64,000 nt of DNA from Shewanella baltica (GCF_900456975.1 NZ_UGYM01000002.1:4340001-4404000); one strand, 5' to 3'; positions 1-10,586 are shown, counted from the stretch's first letter. A program made the numbers and translations. Notes: generated by a model from the letters alone, not told the origin.

Positions 1-762
1 AGCGATGACGTCGATATGACGTTTAGCGGCGCCATCTTGCTGGGAGAAGCTCAGTTGCTTATAAGGTCTTGCCTTAACGCTCATAAAATCGGCGAAGGCA
101 TCATCGGCGTTGATGATGGCGGTGCCATCGGCCTGCAGATGATTAAAAATTTCCGACTTAGCCTGCGCGACACCCGCCTGCGATCCAAATCCTTCTAAAT
201 GGGCACTGCCGACGTTATTCACCAGCGCCACGTTCGGACGCACGAGTCCTGAGGTGTAATCAATTTCACCTTTATGGTTAGCCCCGAGCTCGAATATCCC
301 AAACTCATCCGCTGGCGTTAAACGCAGCAAGGTAAGCGGCACACCGATTTCATTATTGAAGTTACCAGCGGTATAGAGGATTTGATGCTTTGCCGACAGA
401 ATGGTCGCGATCATTTCCTTCACGCTAGTCTTGCCGTTTGAGCCTGTTAACGCCACGCAAATGGGATTGATTTGGTCACGGACATAAGCCCCTATCGCGC
501 CCATGGCTTTTTGGCAATCGGGCACAATCAGCTGCGGAATATCAAAGGCTAACTCGCGCTCGACCATTAACGCCGCGGCGCCGTTCTCAATAGCGGTAGC
601 AGCAAAATCATGGCCATCAAAACGCTCACCCTTTAAGGCTACAAACAGGGTTGCAGCGCCGATTTTGCGGCTATCACTGCTTAAATCTTCGATGGTGACG
701 TCGTCACCGACTCGAAACGTACCTAAGTGTTGACTTAGGGTCTCGAGAGAAAGAGGGATCAT
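1..762 (-). CDS. murF: MurF, UDP-MurNAc-tripeptide--D-alanyl-D-alanine ligase (5' part only)
   Basis: Adds D-Ala-D-Ala to UDP-MurNAc-tripeptide, the last cytoplasmic step of peptidoglycan precursor assembly. Only the first 254 codons are inside the window; the gene runs off the left edge. The N-terminal UDP-binding domain ([20 protein letters not shown]) is followed by the Mur-ligase ATP-binding loop [10 protein letters not shown] and the central-domain motif [10 protein letters not shown]. The ATG at 762-760 overlaps the murE stop by four bases (ATGA), which implies translational coupling. Position in the dcw cluster directly after murE supports the assignment. Confidence 0.95.
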   Translation of the reverse strand, partial: MIPLSLETLSQHLGTFRVGDDVTIEDLSSDSRKIGAATLFVALKGERFDGHDFAATAIENGAAALMVERELAFDIPQLIVPDCQKAMGAIGAYVRDQINPICVALTGSNGKTSVKEMIATILSAKHQILYTAGNFNNEIGVPLTLLRLTPADEFGIFELGANHKGEIDYTSGLVRPNVALVNNVGSAHLEGFGSQAGVAQAKSEIFNHLQADGTAIINADDAFADFMSVKARPYKQLSFSQQDGAAKRHIDVIA

Positions 763-2258
763 CTTGATTGCTCCGATAACTGGCGTGCCAGGGCGCGTTC
801 ATCATAGTCATGACGCACACCTGCCGCCTCTTGGTAAGTTTCGTGGCCTTTGCCCGCCAGCAAGATCACATCGCCAGGTTTCGCCAATGCCACAACCTCT
901 TTAATTGCTGCGATACGGTCAACCTGAGTCAATGCCTGCTGAGGGTGGGTTAGCCCTTGGATAATATCGGTAATAATTTGCGCGGGGTCTTCACTACGCG
1001 CATTGTCGCTCGTCACCATAATGCGGTCAGCATACTGTTCTGCAGCTTGGCCCATCAAAGGACGCTTGCCCTTATCACGGTCGCCACCACACCCAAATAC
1101 GCACCATAAATCACCGACACAATGTCGACGTAGCGCGTTTAACGCTTGTTCAATCGCATCTGGCGTATGGGCATAATCGACCACTAAGGTGATGTTATTA
1201 GCAGTTGTGAAACGCTCCATACGACCTGCAACGGGCGTTAGGTATTGCACTTGCTCGGCTAACGCTTTCATATCAAAACCTTGCAGATACAAGGCTGAGA
1301 GCGCCGCAAGTAAATTAGAAAGATTAAAGGCACCAAGTAGTGGGGAGTGAATTTGAGTTTCGCCCTCGGGCCAGACTAAGGTTGTACTGACGCCTTGATC
1401 GTCAAACTTGGCATTTTTACTATAAAAAGCCGCACCTTGATGATCTTCAATACTAAAGCCCCACATTTGCGCAGGCACAGATTTAAGTTCAGTCAACCAA
1501 GATGCGCCAACTGCGTCGTCGAGATTCAATAAACCGTGACCTAAGGTGCTGAAACGAAATAGGCTTTGCTTAGCGGCGGCATAGCTTTCCATGTCGCCGT
1601 GGTAATCGAGGTGATCCCGCGTCAGATTGGTAAACACGGCAACATCGAAGGGGACTGCATCGACGCGGCCTTGCACTAAGCCGTGGCTCGACACTTCCAT
1701 GGCGCAGACACTCGCGCCTATGGCTTCAAAGTCATGCAACTGACGCATTAGGGTAATAGCATCGGCTGTGGTATTGCCGCTATCGACGAGCTCGCCCCAG
1801 AGACCATTGCCAAGGGTGCCCATCACGGCGGCTTTGCGGCCGAGCGACGTTATCAGCTGGGCAATCAGTTGACTTGTCGAGGTTTTACCATTGGTGCCAG
1901 TAATACCAATCACCCCAAGGGATGTTGTCGCAGACTGATGCGCTAAGGGATAACGCTGGGCTGCGATGGCTGATACTTGGCGACTCAACTGGAAGAAATA
2001 AATCTGCACGCCGTGCTCGGCATTATCGCTGTGCAACACTTTGCCATGCTGATCAGCATCATCCGTGTGGACTAATACGGCTGCGGCACCTAAATCTAAG
2101 GCTTTTTCAATAAACTGTCTGCCATCGACCTTATGTCCTGGCAGCGCCAAAAACACATCGCCGCGACGTATTGCGCGGCTATCTAAGGTCAAATCGTTGA
2201 AGGACTGCGCGCCGGCATAATGCAGCCAAGGCGCAAGCAGATCCCGTAATAACATCAT
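759..2258 (-). CDS. murE: MurE, UDP-MurNAc-L-Ala-D-Glu--meso-diaminopimelate ligase
   Basis: Cytoplasmic Mur ligase of 499 aa that adds the third stem-peptide residue. The ATP loop GTNGKTS is at residues 121-127, the domain 2 motif [16 protein letters not shown] near 211-226, and DYAHTPDA near 361. The substrate-selecting motif, usually DNPR in diaminopimelate-adding enzymes, reads DNAR at 418-421 (bases 996-1007). The arginine that contacts the DAP carboxylate is kept, so DAP remains the likely substrate. Overlaps ftsI upstream and murF downstream by four bases each. Confidence 0.95.
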   Translation of the reverse strand: MMLLRDLLAPWLHYAGAQSFNDLTLDSRAIRRGDVFLALPGHKVDGRQFIEKALDLGAAAVLVHTDDADQHGKVLHSDNAEHGVQIYFFQLSRQVSAIAAQRYPLAHQSATTSLGVIGITGTNGKTSTSQLIAQLITSLGRKAAVMGTLGNGLWGELVDSGNTTADAITLMRQLHDFEAIGASVCAMEVSSHGLVQGRVDAVPFDVAVFTNLTRDHLDYHGDMESYAAAKQSLFRFSTLGHGLLNLDDAVGASWLTELKSVPAQMWGFSIEDHQGAAFYSKNAKFDDQGVSTTLVWPEGETQIHSPLLGAFNLSNLLAALSALYLQGFDMKALAEQVQYLTPVAGRMERFTTANNITLVVDYAHTPDAIEQALNALRRHCVGDLWCVFGCGGDRDKGKRPLMGQAAEQYADRIMVTSDNARSEDPAQIITDIIQGLTHPQQALTQVDRIAAIKEVVALAKPGDVILLAGKGHETYQEAAGVRHDYDERALARQLSEQSR

Positions 2259-4009
2259 TCTGCTCTCCCGGCGGCAATACCCGCCAATTGCACTTGTTCT
2301 TTATCGGTAATGGGTTCAACGTTTAACATTTGCAGTGCGCCAGACATGACTTTGGCAAATGCCGGCCCCGCCACTGAACCACCATAATAGAGATCGCCCT
2401 TAGGCTCGTTCACGACCACCACTATCGCTAACTTAGGATTATTCGCCGGTGCAACACCTGCAAATAAAGCAACATAATCATCACCATAACCGCCAGCAAC
2501 CGCCTTACGACTGGTGCCTGACTTGCCCGCAACCGGATAACCGTCAATATGCGCCAAGGTGCCGGTGCCACCTTTTTCTGTCACGCCGACCAGCATTTGC
2601 ATCACATCGTGGGCCACATCTTCAGAAATGACTCGCTCACCGACGGGGGGCTTTTTCAGTTTCATAATTGAGACGGGGAATAAGGTGCCGCCATTGCCTA
2701 AAGTGGCATACATGCGCGCAAGTTGCAGTGTGGTTGCCGTTAAACCGTAACCGAAGGACAAGGTGGCGCGCTCAAAGTCAGACCAACGGTGGCGGTCTTG
2801 AATAACCCCCGCGCTTTCACCCGTAAGGTTGATCCCTGAGAAGCTCCCAAGCCCCATAGATTGATAGGTGCCGAGTAACTGCTGCACCGGAATAGATAAG
2901 GCCAATTTACTGATGCCGACGTTACTGGATTTAGCCAGAATACGCGCCAAACTCATGTCGCCGTAGTTGGCAGGGTCGCGCACTTGGCGGCCGCCTAAAC
3001 GCATCCAACCCGGTGAAGTGGCAATAATGTCGGTCGATTTAACTGTGCCCGCTTCAAGCGCCGCAGCCACTACAAAGGGCTTAATGGTCGAACCTGGCTC
3101 GAAGGTATCTGTCATCGCGCGGTTACGCATTCTGAAGGTTTGCAGATTGTCGCGCGCATTGGGGTTGTACGATGGCGTATTCACCATAGCCAAGACTTCA
3201 CCAGTGTGAATATCGAGTACGACGATGGAACCTGAGGTCGCTTGGTTCATTTCTGTGGTGCGTTTCAGCTCGCGGTACGCTAACTGCTGAATCCGTTGAT
3301 CTATGCTGAGCACAAGATCATTCGGGCTTTCGCCTTCTTGGATAATATCGAGGCGCTCAACCACATGACCGTCGCGGGATTTACGCACTTTCTGTTTTGA
3401 AGGCGTGCCCGTTAGCCAGCTGTTATAAGCATTTTCTACGCCTTCAATCCCAACATCATCAATGTTTGTGATACCGATAAGCTGAGCAGTGATTTCACCA
3501 CCAGGGTAATAGCGGCGGGATTCAGATTTAAGGAAAACACCGGGTAATTTCAGCTGAGTGATGTAGTCCGCGACCGCGGGAGTAATTTGGCGTTTTAAGT
3601 AGGTAAAGCGTTTGGTGGGATTACTGCGCACCCGATCTAATATGTCTTCTACGGGTTCATGCAACACATCAGCTAAAGCTTGCCAGCGGCGCATATCCGC
3701 AAAGCCATTGTTATCGTTAACTTGTTTAGGATCGGCCCAAACGGCACGCACTGGCACACTGACGGCCAACATGTCGCCATTGCGATCGGTGATCAAACCA
3801 CGCTGCACCTCACGGCTCGTGGTCCGTAAAGTACGCATATCGCTTTCATGGCGTAATTTGTCAGGTTCGATAATTTGAATGTAGGCTGCGCGTCCCACTA
3901 GGCTGCAAAATAGCGTACACACAAACCCCACCACTACGTATAAACGCCAATGGATTAGTTGTGGTTTCTGCGGTTTGCTTACCCGTTTGATTTTCGCTTG
4001 CCTAGTCAT
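2255..4009 (-). CDS. ftsI: FtsI (PBP3), septal peptidoglycan transpeptidase
   Basis: Class B penicillin-binding protein of 584 aa that cross-links peptidoglycan at the division septum with FtsW. A short cytoplasmic tail and one membrane anchor (about residues 22-42) precede the pedestal domain. The transpeptidase motifs are all present: S-x-x-K as GSTIKPF with Ser307, SSN at 361-363 and KSGT at 496-499, the same serine number as E. coli PBP3. It lies 13 bp after ftsL and overlaps murE by four bases, so it is part of the dcw operon. Confidence 0.97.
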   Translation of the reverse strand: MTRQAKIKRVSKPQKPQLIHWRLYVVVGFVCTLFCSLVGRAAYIQIIEPDKLRHESDMRTLRTTSREVQRGLITDRNGDMLAVSVPVRAVWADPKQVNDNNGFADMRRWQALADVLHEPVEDILDRVRSNPTKRFTYLKRQITPAVADYITQLKLPGVFLKSESRRYYPGGEITAQLIGITNIDDVGIEGVENAYNSWLTGTPSKQKVRKSRDGHVVERLDIIQEGESPNDLVLSIDQRIQQLAYRELKRTTEMNQATSGSIVVLDIHTGEVLAMVNTPSYNPNARDNLQTFRMRNRAMTDTFEPGSTIKPFVVAAALEAGTVKSTDIIATSPGWMRLGGRQVRDPANYGDMSLARILAKSSNVGISKLALSIPVQQLLGTYQSMGLGSFSGINLTGESAGVIQDRHRWSDFERATLSFGYGLTATTLQLARMYATLGNGGTLFPVSIMKLKKPPVGERVISEDVAHDVMQMLVGVTEKGGTGTLAHIDGYPVAGKSGTSRKAVAGGYGDDYVALFAGVAPANNPKLAIVVVVNEPKGDLYYGGSVAGPAFAKVMSGALQMLNVEPITDKEQVQLAGIAAGRAE

Positions 4010-4022
4010 ATCTTCCCTATAC

Positions 4023-4337
4023 TCACGGCACCTTTACCACAACTTCTTCGCTGGGTAACGGACGACTCATGTTGAGTTCCTTAGAGGCAATGCGCGTAAT
4101 ACGACTGTGTTCAGTCTGCGATTGCTCTTCTAATAATAAATTGCGCCACTCAATATCTAATCTGTCTCGCTCTTGCAGTAACTGGTCCCACTGGGTCGTT
4201 AGTTGGCGGCTAATATGGCTGCCATAAACAACCGCGACCGCATTGCAGAGCACGAGCAGAGCTAATAACAAGATCCATTTGTGCAGCCATAAATCGTGTA
4301 AGACGATCCGTGGCAGATTGATCGAGGGCTTACTCAC
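4023..4337 (-). CDS. ftsL: FtsL, divisome membrane protein
   Basis: Bitopic division protein of 104 aa that works with FtsB and FtsQ to activate FtsWI. A hydrophobic segment at about residues 17-37 (WILLLALLVLCNAVAVVYG) is followed by a periplasmic stretch rich in Glu, Arg and Leu with coiled-coil character, and the ending MSRPLPSEEVVVKVP. Sequence identity in this family is low, so the call rests on size, topology and position between rsmH and ftsI. Confidence 0.9.
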   Translation of the reverse strand: MSKPSINLPRIVLHDLWLHKWILLLALLVLCNAVAVVYGSHISRQLTTQWDQLLQERDRLDIEWRNLLLEEQSQTEHSRITRIASKELNMSRPLPSEEVVVKVP

Positions 4338-4347
4338 AGTGCGCCCC

Positions 4348-5289
4348 TTAGTAATCTAAACGCTCGGCAATGCGTAACACTGAGCTGCGAGCTCTGGCAT
4401 TGCGTTCGATTTCTTCGTCGGATGGCATAATCGCCTTGCCCACGGCGCGTAACTTACGCGACTTGTTAATTTGATCTTCAGTGACCGGAAAACCGTGCGG
4501 CACACTTTCGCCTTGGCTATGGCGGCGAATAAAGCGCTTCACGATACGATCTTCTAAAGAGTGGAAACTGATGACCGACAAGCGCCCTTGGGGAGCCAGT
4601 ACATTGACGGCACCTTCAAGCGCTTGATCAATTTGATCTAATTCACTGTTGATATAAATACGTATGGCCTGAAACACCCGAGTCGCAGGGTGCTTATTGC
4701 GTTCTTTACTTTTAGTGATACGCGCGATCAAATCGGCTAAATCTTTAGTTCGTAAAAACGGCGTTTTATCACGATCCGCAGCGATACAACGAGCAATATG
4801 ACGGGCGTTTTTCTCTTCGCCATAGGTCTTAAATACCCAAGCCATATCCTCAATTTCTGCGCGTGCTAACCACTGAGCAGCTGTTTGGCCTTGGCTGTTA
4901 TCCATCCGCATATCGAGCGGGCCATCACGCATAAAACTAAAACCACGTTCGGCATCGTCAAGCTGAGGTGAAGACACACCTAAATCGAGTAATACGCCAT
5001 CAATTTTGCCCACAAGCCCAAGCTCTTCGACATAATCGGCTAATTGGCCAAAACCACCATGCACGATTTGAAAGCGTGGATCGTCAGCAAATTGTTTTGC
5101 CGCTTCAATCGCTTGAGGGTCACGGTCGATTGCGATCAATCGGCCGTTTTCACCGAGTTGCTGCAACACTTGTCTTGAATGACCACCGCGGCCGAACGTG
5201 CCATCGATATAGATGCCATCGTCTTTGATGTTTAAACCGCCAACCGTTTCTGCTAGCAGCACGGATAAATGGGCAAATTCCTGACTCAT
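4348..5289 (-). CDS. rsmH: RsmH, 16S rRNA (cytosine-1402-N4)-methyltransferase
   Basis: SAM-dependent methyltransferase (MraW) of 313 aa acting on C1402 in the ribosomal P site. The N-terminus has the HLSVLLAE start typical of the family, the SAM loop [13 protein letters not shown] near residues 31-43 and the motif [12 protein letters not shown] near 99-110. The C-terminal [14 protein letters not shown] segment is also diagnostic. Second gene of the dcw operon, 31 bp after mraZ. Confidence 0.97.
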   Translation of the reverse strand: MSQEFAHLSVLLAETVGGLNIKDDGIYIDGTFGRGGHSRQVLQQLGENGRLIAIDRDPQAIEAAKQFADDPRFQIVHGGFGQLADYVEELGLVGKIDGVLLDLGVSSPQLDDAERGFSFMRDGPLDMRMDNSQGQTAAQWLARAEIEDMAWVFKTYGEEKNARHIARCIAADRDKTPFLRTKDLADLIARITKSKERNKHPATRVFQAIRIYINSELDQIDQALEGAVNVLAPQGRLSVISFHSLEDRIVKRFIRRHSQGESVPHGFPVTEDQINKSRKLRAVGKAIMPSDEEIERNARARSSVLRIAERLDY

Positions 5290-5320
5290 TACTCTCTTCT
5301 TATTTAGTTATCGCGACTCG

Positions 5321-5779
5321 TTAAAGTGAAAAATCCGCGAGACGCTCGTTACTAGCAAGCTCCTCACTTCGAATCGTTTCCTGACACTCATCGATTTGCT
5401 GCAGCCAAGATTGCTCATCCCACAGCTCAAATTTGTTCAATTGCCCCACCAGCATGATGCGCTTATCTAAATTGGCATATTGCCTTAGCGGTGGCGGCAG
5501 TAATATGCGCCCATTACCGTCAAGCTCCACTTCGTGGGCGTAACCGAGTAACAGACGTTTTAACGATCTCTGGGTTTTATCGGTATCGGAAAGCTTTAAC
5601 AACTTAGCTTCGATCAATTCCCATTCATGGATTGGATACAAGAGTAAACAGGCGGATTGGATGTCGACGGTAATCACGATGCGGCCTTGGTGCTCAAGCT
5701 GCAAAGGTTCGCGGTATCGCACTGGAATAGCGATCCGTCCCTTTGTATCTAAGTTGATAGCACTGGCTCCACGAAACAC
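5321..5779 (-). CDS. mraZ: MraZ, AbrB-fold regulator of the dcw operon
   Basis: DNA-binding protein of 152 aa with two SpoVT/AbrB-like repeats. The first carries DTKGRIAIPVRYRE and the second DGNGRILLPPPLRQY, the characteristic D-x-x-G-R-I-x-x-P signature in both halves. MraZ forms a ring oligomer and represses its own operon in E. coli. Translation starts at GTG (5779-5777), supported by an AAAGGA ribosome site about 10 bases upstream. A matching operator is present in the promoter region. Confidence 0.96.
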   Translation of the reverse strand: MFRGASAINLDTKGRIAIPVRYREPLQLEHQGRIVITVDIQSACLLLYPIHEWELIEAKLLKLSDTDKTQRSLKRLLLGYAHEVELDGNGRILLPPPLRQYANLDKRIMLVGQLNKFELWDEQSWLQQIDECQETIRSEELASNERLADFSL

Positions 5780-5807
5780 GCTAATTCATCCTTTCCTGTG
5801 ATTCTTG

Positions 5808-5832
5808 ATCCACAAATATCCACTATTTCCCA
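5808..5832 (-). promoter_or_regulatory. MraZ operator: three TGGRN repeats
   Basis: Read on the minus strand, three boxes TGGGA, TGGAT and TGGAT lie at 5832-5828, 5822-5818 and 5812-5808, each separated by five bases, so the period is exactly 10 bp. This is the layout of known MraZ binding boxes. It sits between the mraZ promoter and start codon, where binding would block transcription of the cluster. Confidence 0.8.
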
Positions 5833-5841
5833 CAACTGCTA

Positions 5842-5871
5842 AGTTTAGGGACAGTCGACAAGCAATGTCAA
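5842..5871 (-). promoter_or_regulatory. Candidate sigma70 promoter of mraZ/dcw operon
   Basis: On the minus strand a perfect -35 box TTGACA (5871-5866) is followed after 18 bases by TAAACT (5847-5842). The predicted start would lie just upstream of the three MraZ boxes. Confidence 0.65.
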
Positions 5872-6484
5872 GGGATGGGATCCTTTTATAAATCCAGTCG
5901 GCAAGCGGGTTAGCAGCATGTTGAGCACTTAACCTAGCGACAAACTTTTGACATGAAAGACCACGAGAGATCGACTAAACAGAAGAAACTACAGGAATAA
6001 AATGCGCCGAAATATTCAGCAACCTTTTGCTTTCAGGCGCTTGCGATGAAAAAAATAGGGGATTAATTCTGTATTTGTGGGATTTTACGGGTCGAGGAAT
6101 AACCTTAAACCCAAAAAAGTAACAAAATAAACTTAAATTCAACCTTATTAGACAGTCAAAAAAGAGTTGGATTTAGCACGAAAATCTAAATAATTATCCG
6201 AAATAAAGACGATCATCTTTTTGCAGATGATTGAATATTAATGTCACGATTGCGAGAAAGCTCAACTTTCCCACTCCAAATCCCGTAAAAGCACCACGCG
6301 AATCCAACAATTCACCTCAATTTTGCATTCGCTACTATTGTTCCTTCTCAACCACTATTGATTCCTTCTCAAGCACTGTAGTTCCTTCACAATAAGTGCC
6401 GCTTTGGTTAGCATCGATTGCTCGTGCTTAGATCTTAACCCACCTCATTCGCCTTAACGACTTAAACCGCGTATAGTCTAAATA
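5872..6484. other. Long AT-rich intergenic region without a recognised gene
   Basis: About 600 bases between the dcw promoter and the next gene. No convincing ORF, tRNA or terminator was seen. It holds a small hairpin near 6211-6232 (ATCATC...GATGAT) and the imperfect tandem repeat listed separately. Confidence 0.5.
6335..6395 (+). repeat. Imperfect tandem repeat, three copies of about 20 bp
   Basis: Copies begin at 6335, 6355 and 6376 and share the core TTCCTTCTCAA (third copy TTCCTTCACAA), preceded by CTATTG or CTGTAG. The array lies about 90-150 bases upstream of the promoter of the 109-aa gene. Function unknown; it could be a regulator binding array or slippage-derived DNA. Confidence 0.6.
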
Positions 6485-6513
6485 TTGACCGACTCCTGCC
6501 GATAACATGTTAA
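6485..6513 (+). promoter_or_regulatory. Candidate promoter of the 109-aa gene
   Basis: TTGACC (6485-6490) and TGTTAA (6508-6513) are separated by 17 bases. They would give a short leader before an AAGGAGG ribosome site and the ATG at 6538. Confidence 0.5.
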
Positions 6514-6537
6514 GAGGTGTAATAACAAGGAGGCGTT

Positions 6538-6867
6538 ATGAGTGGATTGGATAGCATTTATGCCATGCTGGCGCAGCCAGTGAAAGCCGTGTTGCACCCT
6601 AAACGGGTCGTCGACCAAGTGAGTAGTGCCACCGCAAATGCCCCCGATAGCCATGAAACACCGCAGTCACAGTTACCCCCAACGTTAGAAGGGCGCGACG
6701 CGAAAGTCAGGGAGAGACGCAAAGATGCTGATAACAATAAGAATAAGAAACGCCGTGCATCGGATGAGCCTGAAGAATTAAAAGAAGGTGTCGTGCTTGA
6801 AGTCACCGACGATACCGCGGAAATCAAAAAGCCACCGAGCCAACATATTATTGATGTTGAAGTATAA
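6538..6867 (+). CDS. Small charged hypothetical protein (109 aa)
   Basis: I do not recognise a family. An excellent ribosome site (AAGGAGG, about 5 bases from the ATG), a candidate promoter and a strong terminator on the other side support it as a real monocistronic gene. The protein has no signal peptide or membrane segment. The first 25 residues could form a short ordered region (SIYAMLAQPVKAVLHPKRVV). The middle is low-complexity and highly charged, with a basic run near residues 58-73 (RERRKDADNNKNKKRR) followed by an acidic stretch, so most of the chain is probably disordered. Confidence 0.75.
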   Translation: MSGLDSIYAMLAQPVKAVLHPKRVVDQVSSATANAPDSHETPQSQLPPTLEGRDAKVRERRKDADNNKNKKRRASDEPEELKEGVVLEVTDDTAEIKKPPSQHIIDVEV

Positions 6868-6887
6868 ATCCGTATTGATATAAACGG

Positions 6888-6922
6888 AAAAGGCGCAATC
6901 CTATTGGATTAGCGCCTTTTTA
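6888..6922 (+). terminator. Rho-independent terminator after the 109-aa gene
   Basis: Stem AAGGCGCaATCC / GGATtaGCGCCTT with a three-base loop and T-run on the plus strand; A-rich on the other side, so it could also serve glpK transcripts coming from the opposite direction. Confidence 0.8.
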
Positions 6923-7032
6923 TTCACCACAATCGAGTCATATTTCAAACCAACTCAAACTCAAACTTACATATCAAATTTAAGCATGCCTCAAGTCAAA
7001 GAACTCAAATTGAGTAGCTTAAGTCGAATAGC

Positions 7033-8517
7033 TTAGGCGCGAGTTCTGGCAACGGCATCCTGCCAACCTGCGTATAACCGCACCCGAGTCTCGGCATCAA
7101 TATTGGGGATAAAATGCTTATCGATACAAGCTTTATGTTCAAGCTCTATGACACTCTCCCAAAAGCCCACCGCCAACCCAGCTAAAAATGCCGCGCCCAA
7201 AGCCGTTGTCTCACAAACACTCGGCCTTAGTACTTCGACATCGGTGATATCGGCTTGAAACTGCATCAAAAAATCATTGGCGACCGCGCCGCCATCCACC
7301 TTCAAACGCTTAAGGCTAACGCCACTGTCTTTGGTCATGGCATCGAGTAAATCTTTACTCTGATAAGCAATGGATTCTAACGCCGCCCGAATAATATGAT
7401 TACGGTTGGCGCCACGGGTTAAACCAAAGAGTGCGCCACGGGCATTGGGATCCCAATAGGGCGCACCGAGTCCCACAAAGGCTGGCACCAGATATACGCC
7501 ATTGGTATCAGCAACCTTAGAGGCAAAATACTCAGTATCACTGGCGTCACGAATAAGCCCCAGTTCATCCCGCAGCCATTGAATAGTCGCGCCACCCATG
7601 AAGACTGAACCTTCGAGGGCATAGTTCACTTCGCCCTTCGGTCCCACGGCAACTGTGGTCAGTAACCCATGGTTAGAGCGCACCGCTTTGGTCCCGGTAT
7701 TCATCAATAAAAAACAACCAGTGCCATAGGTATTCTTCGCCATGCCGGGCTCGACACACAGCTGGCCAAAAAGCGCCGCTTGTTGGTCGCCTGCCATCCC
7801 TGCGACTTGAATTTCACTGCCTTCACCGGCAATCCGCGTAGTGCCATACACGCTGCAGGAAGGCTTAACTTCGGGCAACAAAGACAAGGGAATGTCTAAA
7901 GCTTCAAGTAACTTGTTATCCCAAGTCAGGCTATGGATATTAAACAGCATAGTACGGGCGGCATTGGTGGGATCGGTGACATGCACTTTGCCCTCGGTTA
8001 ACTTCCACACTAGCCAAGTATCGATAGTGCCGAACAACAACTCACCGCGCTCGGCTTGCGCACGGGCATTGGGCACATTATCTAGAATCCACTTGATCTT
8101 AGTGCCTGAAAAATAAGGGTCGAGTAACAGGCCTGTGTTTTCACGGACATACTCTTCTAATCCTTGAGCTTTGAGTTGCTCACAAATTTCAGAGCTACGA
8201 CGGCACTGCCACACAATCGCGTTATAGATAGGTTTACCTGTGGCTTTCTCCCAAATGACTGTAGTTTCCCGCTGATTGGTAATGCCAATCGCGGCCACTT
8301 CATCGCTGTGGATCCCCGCGCGCGCCAGCACTTCAACTAACACTGAACTTTGGCTTGCCCAGATCTCCATGGGATCATGCTCGACCCAACCCGGATTTGG
8401 ATACAACTGGGTGAATTCCCGCTGGGACACGCTGACAATGTTTGCGTCGTGATCGAACACTATCGCCCTTGAGCTGGTCGTGCCTTGATCTAAGGCCACC
8501 ACGTATTTTTTCTGCAC
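7033..8517 (-). CDS. glpK: GlpK, glycerol kinase
   Basis: FGGY-family kinase of 494 aa that makes sn-glycerol 3-phosphate from glycerol and ATP in the cytoplasm. The N-terminal phosphate-binding loop [15 protein letters not shown] and the glycerol-binding segments ([22 protein letters not shown] [29 protein letters not shown]) are intact and the length equals the family norm. There is no glpF or glpD beside it, so it stands alone. No clear GlpR operator could be picked out by eye. Confidence 0.97.
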   Translation of the reverse strand: MQKKYVVALDQGTTSSRAIVFDHDANIVSVSQREFTQLYPNPGWVEHDPMEIWASQSSVLVEVLARAGIHSDEVAAIGITNQRETTVIWEKATGKPIYNAIVWQCRRSSEICEQLKAQGLEEYVRENTGLLLDPYFSGTKIKWILDNVPNARAQAERGELLFGTIDTWLVWKLTEGKVHVTDPTNAARTMLFNIHSLTWDNKLLEALDIPLSLLPEVKPSCSVYGTTRIAGEGSEIQVAGMAGDQQAALFGQLCVEPGMAKNTYGTGCFLLMNTGTKAVRSNHGLLTTVAVGPKGEVNYALEGSVFMGGATIQWLRDELGLIRDASDTEYFASKVADTNGVYLVPAFVGLGAPYWDPNARGALFGLTRGANRNHIIRAALESIAYQSKDLLDAMTKDSGVSLKRLKVDGGAVANDFLMQFQADITDVEVLRPSVCETTALGAAFLAGLAVGFWESVIELEHKACIDKHFIPNIDAETRVRLYAGWQDAVARTRA

Positions 8518-8666
8518 GCTACTATCCTATCTGAACTCTCCGCCGCCTTTTTATGCCGGTGAGAGTTAACATGATCCACTACTTATGCAATGAATATATT
8601 CGCAATTTTCTGCCGTGACCAGCAAGCAAGCCGAAAAACAAAATAACGCCACCATGCTATAGCCAT

Positions 8667-8697
8667 AAAAAAGCCCTGAAGATTCAGGGCTTTTTTA
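8667..8697 (-). terminator. Terminator after the FadL-like gene
   Basis: Perfect stem GCCCTGAA / TTCAGGGC with a two-base loop flanked by A6 and T6, so it can act in either direction. It lies 14 bases past the porin stop codon and upstream of glpK. Confidence 0.85.
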
Positions 8698-8710
8698 AAC
8701 TACGTAGAAC

Positions 8711-10060
8711 TTACATCTTGTAGCTCATCTGGATACCCGCAAGCCACACATCGCCGCTCGCTTCACCGTTAAAGTTAACGGCCGCTAAGCCCAGTAGATT
8801 TTGCTGTTCGTTGATTGGCGCATCGCCTGTTGCTTTGATATACGTCACCGCAAAATCAACATTCAGATTCTTAGTCGCCTGATAACCGGCGCCGACAGAG
8901 AACCACAGACGGTCAGAGTCTGGAATTGTAGTTGTGCGCCACTCGTCATTTGCTGCCGTTTTATCTAAAGCGACACCGGCACGCACTAACCAGTCATTAT
9001 TCACTTGATAAGTGGTTCCCAGCGCGAAACGCCAGTTATCTTCAAAGTGTTCTTCTTTAACTAAATCAGACTCTAAATCGCCCTTAGGTTTAACGTCACC
9101 AGGGAAATAAGCCACCAGCTGATCAAATACACTCCAATCTGTCCAGTTCACGCTCGCGTGCATGGCCCAGTTATCGGTCAATTGATGATGGGAAGCAATT
9201 TCTGCAAAGGCGGGCAATTCAAGGGGTAAATAACCTTCGATAGACACATCTTGGCCGCCGGTATACAAGACGCCAGAAGCATGACCATCTAAGTCCAATT
9301 GCACGCCGCTGTGATACGCAAAGCCTAAACGGTGAGCCGGATTGATCTGCCAGCTTGCACCTAACTGCCAGCCGTAACCCACATCATCACCCTTCATGCT
9401 TTTCAGCTCAGTGCCACCAGGAGGTAACATTGCCTGCACAGGAGCCGGCAGAGCCGGTTTGATGCCATCGACCCAACCGGGCAATGACGCACCAATTTCG
9501 CCTTCACCATAAACGATACGTACACCAGCACCGACGCTAACAGCATCATTGATGCGGTACGCAATATTTGGATTAAACTCAACGGTTGTAACCGAAGTCT
9601 TGTTACCAAAAATAGCCGCGGCGTGAGTCGCAGGTAATTCAGTGGCTAGACCATAGTTAGAATTTACCGCTAGGCCCCAAGTCCATTGATCATTTAACTG
9701 ATTTGAGTAATAAAAGTTTGGCACCAGTGCGTCATCGGCCACATCCAGTGCATCGCCACCTTTCATAACAACAGGATCTGGGCCAAGCAACGGCGAGCTA
9801 ATGCTGACATCGCCAGTCACATCGACGTTTGGCATGACATAAATACCACCCGTCGATAACTGACGACCTTCGAGATAAGTCAACATGGCTGGATTACGTG
9901 CTTGAGCCGAAGCGTTATCCGCCATAGCCGCTTCACCGGCAAAGGCGCGGCCTAAGCCTGTGGCAGAATATTCGGCTAATTGAAAACCAGCGGCATGGAG
10001 TTGAGTCGTTGAACTTAACAAGGCTGCAGTGACAGCCAAAGTCAGAAGACGTTTTTGCAT
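8711..10060 (-). CDS. FadL/TodX-family outer membrane hydrophobic-compound transporter
   Basis: Predicted outer membrane beta-barrel of 449 aa. A signal peptide (MQKRLLTLAVTAALLSSTTQLHAA) is followed by the FadL N-terminal hatch signature GFQLAEYSATGLGRAFAGEA and NPAML at about residues 25-59. The rest is alternating aromatic barrel strands. FadL proteins admit long-chain fatty acids or aromatic hydrocarbons; which substrate applies here cannot be read from the sequence. The C-terminus is SYKM rather than the usual aromatic residue. It is monocistronic, with its own terminator. Confidence 0.9.
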   Translation of the reverse strand: MQKRLLTLAVTAALLSSTTQLHAAGFQLAEYSATGLGRAFAGEAAMADNASAQARNPAMLTYLEGRQLSTGGIYVMPNVDVTGDVSISSPLLGPDPVVMKGGDALDVADDALVPNFYYSNQLNDQWTWGLAVNSNYGLATELPATHAAAIFGNKTSVTTVEFNPNIAYRINDAVSVGAGVRIVYGEGEIGASLPGWVDGIKPALPAPVQAMLPPGGTELKSMKGDDVGYGWQLGASWQINPAHRLGFAYHSGVQLDLDGHASGVLYTGGQDVSIEGYLPLELPAFAEIASHHQLTDNWAMHASVNWTDWSVFDQLVAYFPGDVKPKGDLESDLVKEEHFEDNWRFALGTTYQVNNDWLVRAGVALDKTAANDEWRTTTIPDSDRLWFSVGAGYQATKNLNVDFAVTYIKATGDAPINEQQNLLGLAAVNFNGEASGDVWLAGIQMSYKM

Positions 10061-10512
10061 CGTTATTCTCTAATAATATTATTGTTATCTGTACTACTTA
10101 AATTAGTACTGCGGCGTTCAGGCAAAATAGAGCAAACACTCCATATTGAATGCGAAGCAGTTTACTTATGCAGAAGATGTTTGCAACCAAAGGAGATAAA
10201 ACAGACAAAAACTCTAGCTAACGATGACTTTAAAACAGATTTAGTGACCAATATCACTATTTAAACAAAACTCAGCCTATATTCGCCCAGTTACTATTCG
10301 CAACGCTGATTAACTCAACATGGTTAAATAAAAAAATAACCATAATAAACAACAAAATAAAATAAAAAATCTCAGAAACACGTGTAAATCATTCAGATGT
10401 AACAAATTCAGCATAAATCACTATCGATACAAAAATTCTATGACACACAAACAGCAGTAAAAATTTATCACTTCAAATACAATTAGTTAAACCATGAGCA
10501 GATGATGATTTA
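10061..10512. other. AT-rich intergenic region upstream of the FadL-like gene
   Basis: About 450 bases, very A-rich at 10320-10480, between the porin start and the leu operon terminator. No gene or named operator was recognised. A short open frame at 10055-10264 lacks a ribosome site and family features. Confidence 0.5.
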
Positions 10513-10546
10513 AAACAAAAGCGCCTAGGTGGTAACCTAGGCGCTT
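10513..10546 (-). terminator. Terminator of the leuABCD operon
   Basis: Ten-base perfect stem GCGCCTAGGT / ACCTAGGCGC with a four-base loop, followed on the minus strand by TTTTGTTTT. It lies about 40 bases after leuD. Confidence 0.85.
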
Positions 10547-10586
10547 AAATATGGACTCAACACCAGTACAAATGTGCGCTGAAAAA

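Noticed and set aside
6558..6827. 89-aa ORF antisense to the 109-aa gene
   Set aside because: The Ser-rich translation is the usual product of reading a charged gene backwards; the plus-strand frame has the ribosome site, promoter and terminator.
10055..10264. 69-aa ORF with a hydrophobic start upstream of the FadL-like gene
   Set aside because: Begins within the porin start region on the opposite strand and lacks a ribosome site; the AT-rich sequence explains the open frame.
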